From Phycisphaerales bacterium (lineage in GTDB: Bacteria > Planctomycetota > Phycisphaerae > UBA1845): a stretch of 64,000 nt of DNA. Both the position numbers and the translations under genes were made by a program. Below, in pieces: positions 47,201 through 57,371 of the stretch. Below the pieces are notes generated by a model. It was not told the DNA's origin. It was given only the letters and a program-made list of their open reading frames with translations, and did no database searches. The stretch covers positions 62,001 to 126,000 of the forward strand of contig JACKHG010000009.1 of NCBI GenBank assembly GCA_020639115.1, written 5' to 3'. Numbering within the stretch: position 1 is the stretch's first letter; each line of letters starts with the position of its first letter.

Positions 47201-49416
47201 TTGCTCGTCTCGGTGCAGTACCAGACGCCGGAGGGACGGTCGAGGTAGCAGCACGCGCCTATTTCGTTGCCGATGTTGAAGCACTGTTCGCCGTGAACGG
47301 CGCACGTCGTGCCGTCGCCGTAGTAGAGGCCCATCAGGTTGACTTCACAGTCGGCCTGCGTCGTTTCGGTGCAGGTGGGCACGCCCTGCGGACCGGTATA
47401 GCAGCACGCGCCGATCGCGTCGTTCGAACTGCACGGCTCGCAGGTATATTCGAGTCCCACACCGTCTGGAGCCGGGTTCGTGACGAGTTCGCACTTCTCG
47501 CCGTTCGAGCAGACGCCGAAACACTCCACGGTGCCGTCCGCGGTGATGACCGGCCGGCACAGATCGCTCGTCGGCTGATCACAGTCGCATTCGGTGACGG
47601 TGAAGTCGCCCGTGTGCGGAACCGTCTCGGTGATCACCTTGGGCATGCAGACCTGCGTGGCGTCGGGACAGACGCCGCTGCAACGCTTGACGCAGGTGCC
47701 CGGGCAACTGTCGTTGCACTCCTCGACGTACGTACACTCGGGGGGCTGCTCCGGATTGACGCAGTCGCAGGAGTAGCTGATGGTGCCGTCGGCGTTGCCG
47801 TGGCCCACGAGGCGGCAGTCGCTGACCGCCGGATCCGGGCAGCCCGGATTCTGCGAACAGTAGAACTGCAGCGAGGCCGGGTCGATCTGCAACTGGCACC
47901 CGGAGGGGTCGCAGTCGCAGCAGGTGACCTCCAGCAGCCGCCCTTCCGAATCGGCGAGGATCTCGCGCGGATGACACTGCAGATCGGGATCGGAGCACTC
48001 CCCGTTGCACGAGAGCCGATCGTCCGCGACCGAGCAGGATTGCGTGACCACGCACTCGCTGCGGTAGACCTCGACGTCGCCGAACGCAGCTTTTCCGAGT
48101 CCGCCGTCGATGATCCAGCTCGTCGAAGTCGGCGTGGAGACGGTGTTTCCGCCCGGCGGGACGCGCTGGAAGCCGTAGGCCGTCGGCCCCCAGATCAGGG
48201 TGTCGCCGCTGGACCAGACGCCGTCGTCACAATCGTAGTCGGTGCCGCCGGAGCTGTTGGCGTACATGTTCGCGGCGCCGTTGAAGGTCGAACCGATGTG
48301 GTACTCGTTGCCGCTGGGGTTCCAGGAGCCGCTGTACGTGAATTCCAGCACGCGGGCCCCATGGCCCAGGTCGAGCAGGCCGAAATCGGTGTTCATCGTC
48401 TTCTCGGCGAGCACCATCTTGCCGCTCAGGCTGAACGCGATATCGGCGACCGGGTTGGAGTAACCGGGGTTCGGCGTGAGATAGGGAACCGCGAACTCGA
48501 GCGTGTCGGGGCCGGTGAAGTCGCCGCTGCCCGCGTCGATGGCGATCGACCAGATCGAGTTGTTGGGGTTGGCTGGCGCCGGTCCGGCGTTGGGATTCCA
48601 GGGCGTGGTCGGACGGCCGCCGTCGCGCAGCCAGACGCTGTAGTAGAGGCGCCCGGCGTGGACTTGCACGCCCCAGAGCCGCTCGCCGAGGGGCGCGAAG
48701 CCGGCTGCCCCCGAGTCCGGAGCGAACGGGTCGTGGATGCTCTGGATGATACCCGTCGTATCGAGCCGGTAGATCTTGCCGTCCTCGAGGTTGGTGACGA
48801 AGAGCTGCCGATGTACGGCGTCGTAGGCGATGTTGCCCAGGCCGGCGCCCTCGTTGGGAATCTGGTTGGTGCCGATGCCACCCGAGCCGTTGGGAACGGT
48901 GGTCGTCAGCGCGGTGATGTCGCCGGTCGTGCCATCCAGGCGGTAGACGCCCGCGTAGCCGGCGGGCCCGAATCCGCCCTGCGGCCACGCGTAGCTCGGC
49001 CCGGTGTAATCACCGAAGGCGGTCGTCGCGGTGACGTAGATGTTCGGCGGGCTGGCCTCGTCTAGCGCGAGGCCAAAGACCTGCCCGAGGTTCTCGGCGC
49101 TCCAGATGTCCTGGAGGGTTGTCGGCGTGAATTCGTTGTGAAAGTCGGGCGGATACCAGTGGGCCCCCGCGGTCGGATAGGGATTGCTGCCCACGGGCGG
49201 CACCCGGCCGTCGACCACCGCGACCACGAAGGCCTTGGTATCGAGTACCAGGTTGGGCGTACCCGGTGCGTACGGTCCTCCGAAGCAAGTGACGGCCATT
49301 TCGCCGGTCTGCATCGGGAAGTCCGCGGGCGCAGCGCCCGCCGGCGTCGTCAAAATGAGCACGCAGCACGCGGCTGCGAATAGAGTAGCGCCTTGCCCAG
49401 CCGATCTCGGCAGCAT
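44242..49416 (-). CDS. Giant secreted multidomain protein: two propeller-like modules, Cys-rich repeats, LamG, dockerin-like end
   Basis: 1724 residues. A signal peptide (about 1-28) precedes a first propeller-like domain (about 30-460: GLGNIAYDAVHRQLFVTNLE, PLGERLWGVQVHAGRLYYSV). Then comes a cysteine-rich region (about 470-860) with ACCY...C repeats (GACCYTGPQGVPTC, GACCYLDRPSGVWYC, GACCYQDIAGNWQC). A second copy of the propeller module follows (about 890-1270: LGNICYDGANDQFFVSNFED, PLGERPWGLQVYNGRLYYGI). A LamG/concanavalin-like domain lies at about 1290-1480 (FNGVGDFIRVPNAA, DGIWHHVAVTVDR). The end is dockerin-like (DLDRDGTISPADATLF, CIAGPG, DDDNDVDLQDFAHL). The ATG at 49416 has an AGGAGG site. 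It probably acts in extracellular binding; the ligand is unknown. Confidence 0.82.
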   Translation of the reverse strand: MLPRSAGQGATLFAAACCVLILTTPAGAAPADFPMQTGEMAVTCFGGPYAPGTPNLVLDTKAFVVAVVDGRVPPVGSNPYPTAGAHWYPPDFHNEFTPTTLQDIWSAENLGQVFGLALDEASPPNIYVTATTAFGDYTGPSYAWPQGGFGPAGYAGVYRLDGTTGDITALTTTVPNGSGGIGTNQIPNEGAGLGNIAYDAVHRQLFVTNLEDGKIYRLDTTGIIQSIHDPFAPDSGAAGFAPLGERLWGVQVHAGRLYYSVWLRDGGRPTTPWNPNAGPAPANPNNSIWSIAIDAGSGDFTGPDTLEFAVPYLTPNPGYSNPVADIAFSLSGKMVLAEKTMNTDFGLLDLGHGARVLEFTYSGSWNPSGNEYHIGSTFNGAANMYANSSGGTDYDCDDGVWSSGDTLIWGPTAYGFQRVPPGGNTVSTPTSTSWIIDGGLGKAAFGDVEVYRSECVVTQSCSVADDRLSCNGECSDPDLQCHPREILADSEGRLLEVTCCDCDPSGCQLQIDPASLQFYCSQNPGCPDPAVSDCRLVGHGNADGTISYSCDCVNPEQPPECTYVEECNDSCPGTCVKRCSGVCPDATQVCMPKVITETVPHTGDFTVTECDCDQPTSDLCRPVITADGTVECFGVCSNGEKCELVTNPAPDGVGLEYTCEPCSSNDAIGACCYTGPQGVPTCTETTQADCEVNLMGLYYGDGTTCAVHGEQCFNIGNEIGACCYLDRPSGVWYCTETSKDVCTNGLGGTYQGPFTVCTDGLCPRNQPEGACCYQDIAGNWQCTLATANECETQLFGMYHGDGTDCDPNPCPQDDTCDCTGTCDDRTPTYDDPAYAAFTDEVAVATEFADLGTDPVVVNIDIKNRVTAPLNANWTARTNTRYSHPAWTRDNLGTVFGLALDRRGNTYVTATTTYALDAVGALAGATPGSVIKIDATTGNPTVFANLPNTGPALGNICYDGANDQFFVSNFEDGRIYRLSSTGACLGTFDHATGTISASCAPEAGDAPGFVPLGERPWGLQVYNGRLYYGIWAEDSGRQSLTDANTIQSIALAGGNFSGAPSLEITLPGYPSYSYITSMPPADISFSETGCMLVAERGMYSDDYPNPHAARVLEYRQAVSGTWWPSTYTFSIGAFAGSNAAGGVDYDREGNIWATGDALQFSPLTVYGLQSLPCTGGAVSDSVLVDLNGSYTTLDKTEIGDVEIGCADHCVAPPKRMTAWFPLDEPAAATTAEEIVWDRDGTFTGTTTIPGMVAAARRFNGVGDFIRVPNAAQHNFGTGDFSLDAWVRTRTDSGLEVMLDKRMQPTRGWSLYVYNGQLGFQLGDGAGFTNWNRPGSIADGIWHHVAVTVDRNNPAGLIMYVDGVGTTYDPTAHMGSVSTKSDLWIGARDPAFGQIFYTGDLDEIELFRRALSAAEVQGLYRAGRSGKCKDRCILPRRVSLCRNKNTVNVNFTICNDSPVAHNYLYIFYGNNNCSWSGPTSFLPFIGIVNVPGNSCVTTPITVARPAGMPPGYEACFNVNVYNLDTGHVFGCEGSIYSSYRWCFIIIHGGPIGVPIGGPKSVGFDVTNEGDSSAVLNYTIVAEPADMDTDGAALSLDGLPPGEPVTGQALIAPGVDRHIELSLEFVRFEPFRHYDVVVYAEDSTTRALEVVGSFTAYAELTCGDLDRDGTISPADATLFEQCIAGPGMAPAGLCPENVDADCDDDNDVDLQDFAHLQDVLGTVLYTP

Positions 49417-49794
49417 TGGAGTCCTCCTGGCTTGAATGAATACTGGGGATCCCCTCGCGCACGGATACGCCATCCGCGCCCGACCCGAATGGGGACACTT
49501 CAAATCAATAGGCTATAGAACTCTGCGACCCTGACTTTGACAGCATATCCGAAAAATGTCCGCCAGGGCAAGCGCAATCGCCGTAGCCTCGCGCGATTCC
49601 GTGGGAATACACCGTGTAGGCACGCTGTGCGGTTTGTGCCAGTCCGTGGCACGCACGGCTCGCCGTGTTGCCGACGTTAAGATAGGTGAGTGATGAAGCG
49701 TGTGCGGGTTGCGCTTGCGTGGCGCTCACGATTGCTGCGGCACGTGGAGCGGTGCGCGGTAGGCAGTGCCCAAGAGCAGGGGCACGCCGTTGGG
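49417..49794. other. Spacer between the histidine kinase and the giant protein gene
   Basis: 378 bases with no gene. It contains a possible terminator hairpin for the kinase gene (49766-49785) and must hold the promoter of the giant protein gene, for which I could not choose a clear -10/-35 pair. Confidence 0.4.
49766..49785 (-). terminator. Possible terminator hairpin after the histidine kinase gene
   Basis: GTGCCC (49766-49771) pairs with GGGCAC (49780-49785) across an 8-base loop, just beyond the minus-strand kinase stop. No clear T-run follows, so the call is weak. Confidence 0.3.
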
Positions 49795-52746
<2,952 letters not shown>

Positions 52747-52858
52747 ACAACCTGACCTCCGGTGCCATTGACGCGATCGTTGTACCAGCTTCGGCCGCCG
52801 TGAGCCAGAGGCAACCGCAGCGCCGCACATCCCCGGTACCGCGGCATCAGGGAGGCCC

Positions 52859-53402
52859 TCACTCAGTCGCGAGCGCCAGAGTCGAAGTTATAGCAGGGGT
52901 AACCCTGGGCGTGAGGAAACTTCCTGGTGGAATTAACGCCACGATGACCGGCATCCGCTCTTCGTGCCGGATTGCCATCAGCTCGTTAAATTCACCCAGC
53001 TGGAACCTCCGGCAGCGTCGCCCGTCCACCATCAGCGAATGGTAGCGGGTTGCAGGGATTGGTCAGATCGTTGAAGATGCCCTTGCCGTCGTGGCTGATC
53101 TCGCTGGTCTTGCCGTGCATCAGTCGCTGCGCACGCGCAGTCTTGCCGCCGAACGCGTCGCGCGACGCATCTGCCCGGAGGCACACGCCCAGCAGCGAAT
53201 CTGCCCGCGCCGGATGATCGCCATACCTGCCCCGTTCGTTGGCGTGCACGTAGCCTGGCGATGATGACGGCCTCGGCTTTTTCGCCTGATTTTCGGCGTG
53301 ATCGTCAATCGCACGCAGATTCCATCGGCAGCTCGGGTCCAGCTCCCCGACAAGGCACGAGGTTGTACGTGAACGACGTAGTTATCGATGATCAGCACCC
53401 AT
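52859..53402 (-). CDS. Glutamine amidotransferase, anthranilate/aminodeoxychorismate synthase component II (frameshifted)
   Basis: About 180 codons with at least four indels. Minus-strand pieces match TrpG/PabA: VLIIDNY at the start, LLGVCL with the nucleophilic Cys, FGGK, RLMHGKTSEISHDGKGIF, NPCNPLPFADG for NPFTATRYHSL, and a C-terminal GV-FHQES-FLTP. Restoring two single bases near 52930-52945 regenerates the normal VQFHPES-type motif. The ATG at 53402 is followed by one G too many before VLIIDNY. It releases ammonia from glutamine for a chorismate-using partner, not seen in the window. TrpG and PabA cannot be told apart here. Confidence 0.75.
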
Positions 53403-53461
53403 GGCGGAGATGGTAAAGAGCGGGGCTGGCGGGCAACGTGGGGCTGACATGGAGGGTGCAA

Positions 53462-53940
53462 TCAGGGGCCCGGAGCTGGCGTGCCGCTCACCGGTCGATG
53501 CTCACCGTACGAAGTCTTGCCGCCTGCTGTAGGTGAAGGTCGCCGCTGCCTGGTCCAGCTCTCGCCCAGCGACCCGGAAGGCGACGCAGGCGTCGCCGCC
53601 GAGAGAGTACGTGCCGATCGACGCCGGAGGAAGAGCAGCCCGGCCGAACGTGGTCAGGAGCTGCTGCTATCGGTGACGGTATCCGATGCACCGTCGCCGT
53701 AGAACGCTTGAAGGTTCGTCACGCCAGAAGCCGGCGTTGCCGGAGGTGATCTTGATGCCGCAGCGGGTGTCGGCGGCGGCGTACATCGTGCGAATTGCAC
53801 CAGACCAGTAATGGCCGACGCCTGGTGGCGGAGGTCTCATCGCGCATGGTGCAGCCAGCACGGCGGTTATGGCTATGACCACGGTCGACGATCATGACCT
53901 CGACGAGCGTGAGCGCGCTGGCCCCCTGGCTGGGATGGTT
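53462..53940 (-). CDS. GspH/FimT-like pseudopilin (frameshifted)
   Basis: A minus-strand gene of about 160 codons. The prepilin segment ALTLVEVMIV (53887-53913) leads into VIAITAVLAAP and, in shifted frames, pieces such as LQAFYGDGASDTVTDSSSS, FGRAALPPASIGTYSLGGDA, ATFTYS and SIDPVSGTPAPGP at the end (stop 53462). This layout matches GspH/FimT minor pseudopilins of type II secretion or pilus systems. The start cannot be placed. It lies between a diadenylate cyclase and the amidotransferase, all on the minus strand. Confidence 0.55.
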
Positions 53941-54503
53941 GAACGGTCAATAATTTCGATATCGGTTCTGTCCGTTGCAGTTGAAAGCGGCCCGGCGCTG
54001 ACCTGCCGCGGGACCGATAACCGCGATCTCAATCCCATCCGTTTGCCGACGCGATATCGGAAGTAGACCGTAAAATGCCAGACCGCTCATGCCCTGACAC
54101 CGCGCCATCGCCGCCGCCTCACCCTGGTGGAATCCTCGGCCGCCATATGGAAAATAAGCTGGCGACGTATGTGTCGTCGCAGGTCGCAGAAGCTGCTCGC
54201 GGGTCGGGATGCAGGTCTACGCCGCGCACTGGCCCGCGCTACACGAAACTTGGCGGAAGGTTGATGATGAAGCGCTCGCCCCCACGCCGACGCCGCCGAC
54301 ACCGATACAACGAAAACCACCTGGGCTCGACTGACGGGCGGCTGCTCTGAGTCGGAACGCGTGCGCACGCGGCGGGAACCGCCTATCCTTCCGCAGGCCT
54401 TCACGCGCACGGTCGCCGCCCCACGACGTCGAAATCGGTGTCGGGTTTCGGGCTGCGTTCGACGGGCTGGCGTGACCGTCACGGTCAGCGACGGTCACCG
54501 GTC
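53941..54503. other. Unresolved coding-like stretch in an error-prone patch
   Basis: Open frames on both strands are short and change repeatedly. Their Arg/Ala/Ser-rich translations match nothing I recognise. The composition resembles flanking coding DNA, so a broken minus-strand gene between the cyclase and the pseudopilin is likely but cannot be reconstructed by eye. Confidence 0.3.
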
Positions 54504-55519
54504 TCACCTGACGCTGCAGGAATTCGCCGCAGCCTGAGCCGCAGAGAGCTGAGTTCGCCTGCAAACAACGCCCAGCCGTCCGCCACCACCACCACCACTT
54601 AGCCCACGCATGGACACCAATGAACGCTCGGTGGCCCACGCCGGCGCGCTGAATGGCGTCCGCGCGCTTTTCGATTTCGGTGAGCATTTTTCTGTTCGCG
54701 GGCGCCAGGAGCCGCACGGTTCGTGGACTCCGAGACCGTAATGGCGATGCTGCGCCCAGGCGGTGATGCTGTGGCCGTCGCGGTATGCCGAGTCCCCGTA
54801 AACCTCCTCCACCGAGGATGTCCGGGGTGGAGCGTCGTCCTGCTGACACGATCGTCGCCGTTGCCTGATGACGAAGGCCCCGTCGACGCGAACTCTTTGA
54901 TCGTCTCGCAGCCGCTCGTCGAGGATGTTGCGTTCGCTCGAGGCAGCCGCAAAACGGGTTGATGGCTGTTTCGGTACGGTAGCCGCGCATGCTGCCGATC
55001 AATGAAGAGCCGCGCGTTGCCGCCTTTGCCTGCGGCTACGTCTCGTTATGATCTGAGGGCGATCGTCAGCACGCGCTGAAACACGACGCGGCGGACGTGC
55101 TCGATGATCTTGGGCTGGCCCACGGTCTGAAACAGCTCGTGCTCGGCCCCGACGCGCATGACGACCATCGTGTCGACGGGGTGCCCGGCGACGCCGGTCA
55201 GGGCGACGAAGCTGTCGCCGCCGTCGAGGATGCGCTGACTGAAGGCCATCACGGTGGCCATCTTGATCTGGTCCATGCGCGTGAGCTGAAAGCGCGGCAC
55301 CTCCAGGTGCTCGACCCGATCGGTGTCGGGCATGCGGTGCAACTCGCCCATCTGGTGAATGAGGATGAGCCGCGCCGGCGGTTCAATCTGCGCGAAGAGC
55401 GCTTGGGGATCGGGCAGCGCCGAGGCGTAGGCCATGACCGCCCGCGCCTGAACCTGCCGGGCCACACCGCCGGCGCACGCAATGATCGCCTGAGCGGATT
55501 GGATGTCGTTCTGGCTCAT
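54504..55519 (-). CDS. DisA_N-type diadenylate cyclase (frameshifted)
   Basis: About 340 codons. The N-terminal 158 residues are intact (MSQNDIQSAQAIIACAGGVA, LTRMDQIKMATVMAFSQRIL, GDSFVALTGVAGHPVDTMVV). Beyond about 55045 the frame breaks, but the diadenylate cyclase core is legible: the ETIKEFAS helix, DGAFVI (about 54867-54890), GTRHTATA (about 54772-54804, the RHxxA motif), IAITVSEST and KMLTEIEKRAD. These are the DGA and RHR-type motifs that make cyclic di-AMP from two ATP. A non-catalytic N-terminal domain precedes the core, as in other planctomycete proteins of this class. The end point is uncertain. The gene is divergent from 55578. Confidence 0.7.
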
Positions 55520-55541
55520 AGAGTGCGCTGTCCCGGTGCGA

Positions 55542-55570
55542 TTGAGCGACAGGTCCGCGGGGACTATACT
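55542..55570 (+). promoter_or_regulatory. Predicted promoter giving a leaderless transcript
   Basis: TTGAGC (55542-55547), 17 bases, TATACT (55565-55570). Only seven bases separate the -10 from the ATG at 55578, so transcription should begin at or next to the start codon. No ribosome binding site precedes that ATG, which agrees with a leaderless mRNA. Confidence 0.55.
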
Positions 55571-55577
55571 TGCGGCC

Positions 55578-57371
55578 ATGAGGGCTCACAAGGTCTTGCG
55601 GCTGATGGCGCTCGCCGCATCTCTACTGACGATATCGGTCAATCCGGTGCGGGGATCGAACGGGTCGTGGCCCGATCAGGTTCCCGACATTTCCACCGTG
55701 GATCAGCGGTTTCTCACGCAGGTCGTGCGGCGGACGCTGGAGGCGCGCCTGGCGGGCGAACCGCCCTATCAGGTTGGTTATGCGCCGCCGTCACTCGCCA
55801 ACGTGTCGTGCCAGATCATGGTGACTCTGCGTGACGGCGGCTACGCCCGCGGCATCGGCACGTCCGAACTGCTGCCGGTCGTGGACGCCGCCCAGGATGC
55901 AGCCGTCATCGCCTTGAGCAGTGCCCGAGGCGGCGAGCGGGCTGACCTCACCAACCTCGACGGCATCCGCATCGAGATGCAGGCGCTGGGCGCGTTGACA
56001 CCGTATACGGGCACGACCAACTGGACGATTCCCGGTGCGCTCGTCGACTTTCTCGACCCGGGCGTCCACGGCGTGCGCTTGTTCCTCGATGGCGAGGGTC
56101 GCTGGTTCACGCCCGGCGAGATGATCTCGCGCGGTTTGTCGATCGACAGCGCCTTGGTGCAGTTGGGCAAGGAGGTCTCGCTCGACTCGCGCGTGCTGAA
56201 CGAAGCGAAGCTCTCGCGCTTCGCGGCTGTCCACTGGTGGGAGGTCGACGACGCCGGTCACGTGGTAACCCTGCGGCGCGGCATGGTGCCGGTCGCCCAG
56301 GAGGATGTCACCCGGCGCACGATCGACAACGCGATCGGCAAGCTGCTCGACTACATCGCGTACCGCCAGCGGCCCGACGGCTCATTCGCGACGAGCTTCG
56401 ATCCCACGACCGACCGGTATGACAAGGACGACGATCCGGAGATGCAGGCGGGAGCCTGCTGGGCGCTGGCGGAGGCCGCGCGGCGCGGCCACGCCCAAGC
56501 GGTTGACCCACTGGCCCGCGGCCTGAAGGAACAGCAGGCCCGGGTGCTCGAGCTGGGCACGGACGGTGAGGCTGCGTTTCTGTCTTCGGGCACAGACCGG
56601 AATCCGCTCGCGCTGACCGCGCAGTACTGTCTGGCCCTGGCGGCAGAGCCCGAGCGAGCGCAGCACGCCCAACTGAGGAAGCAACTGGTCAACGCGATGC
56701 TCTGGCTCCAGCGTGACGACGGGCACTTCCTGACCATGTTCCCGCCGTCGACCGACCTTGATTCGCAGGAGCGCAGTCCGGGTATGGCCCTGCTGGCACT
56801 GGCGGAGTGCTACGGCATCGCACCGTCCGCCGACATCGCCGAGGCGGAGGCCAAGGCATTTCCTTACTACCAAACGCTGTTCAAGAAGTCCGGCGCGCTG
56901 GCCATGGCCGCGTGGGACGCGCAGGCATTCGCCCGCATGGCGGATCACATGCGCCGGAAGGACTACGCGGACTTCGTGTTCGCGCTGTGCGACCGCATCT
57001 GCGCAGCGCAGCTCCGGCCCGACAACTTCGCGGACGCCGTGCTCTGGGGCGCGATCGCCAACGATGAGATCGCACCGAGTTCCGGCACGACGGCGTTCGT
57101 GGCAGCGCTGGCGGACGCGGCGGTGCTTGCCCGGCAGCGCGGCGACAACGAGCGGGCCGAGCGCTACACGGCTGCCTGCCACCTGGGTGTACGGTTCATC
57201 CTGCAACTGCAGTTCAAGCCCGAGGAGTGTTACTACGTGCGCAGTCCGAGCGCGGCGGTCGGCGGAATCCGCAGCGCCCCCACGAATCCGCGGCTCTACC
57301 TCGACAGTTGCCAGCACGCGCTGCTGGCGTTGATGAAATGCCGCGCGCTGCTCTACCCCGACCAACCGTGA
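55578..57371 (+). CDS. Exported AMMECR1-like / alpha-toroid protein
   Basis: A 597-residue protein with a signal peptide (MRAHKVLRLMALAASLLTIS, ending RGS). The next 150 residues (VSCQIMVTLRDGGYARGIGT, VVDAAQDAAVIALSSA) resemble an AMMECR1 domain. From about residue 240 an alpha-helical toroid-like region follows (IGKLLDYIAYRQRPDGSFAT, MQAGACWALAEAARRG, YLDSCQHALLALMKCRALLY), as in terpenoid-cyclase or glycosidase-like folds. No catalytic residue is certain. The start at 55578 is supported by the promoter placement. The stop overlaps the downstream GT-C glycosyltransferase (GTGA), suggesting a role in surface glycan metabolism. Confidence 0.65.
   Translation: MRAHKVLRLMALAASLLTISVNPVRGSNGSWPDQVPDISTVDQRFLTQVVRRTLEARLAGEPPYQVGYAPPSLANVSCQIMVTLRDGGYARGIGTSELLPVVDAAQDAAVIALSSARGGERADLTNLDGIRIEMQALGALTPYTGTTNWTIPGALVDFLDPGVHGVRLFLDGEGRWFTPGEMISRGLSIDSALVQLGKEVSLDSRVLNEAKLSRFAAVHWWEVDDAGHVVTLRRGMVPVAQEDVTRRTIDNAIGKLLDYIAYRQRPDGSFATSFDPTTDRYDKDDDPEMQAGACWALAEAARRGHAQAVDPLARGLKEQQARVLELGTDGEAAFLSSGTDRNPLALTAQYCLALAAEPERAQHAQLRKQLVNAMLWLQRDDGHFLTMFPPSTDLDSQERSPGMALLALAECYGIAPSADIAEAEAKAFPYYQTLFKKSGALAMAAWDAQAFARMADHMRRKDYADFVFALCDRICAAQLRPDNFADAVLWGAIANDEIAPSSGTTAFVAALADAAVLARQRGDNERAERYTAACHLGVRFILQLQFKPEECYYVRSPSAAVGGIRSAPTNPRLYLDSCQHALLALMKCRALLYPDQP

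Noticed and set aside
46099..49065. A 988-codon open frame on the plus strand
   Set aside because: It is antisense to the giant secreted protein, whose signal peptide, domains and ribosome binding site are clear.
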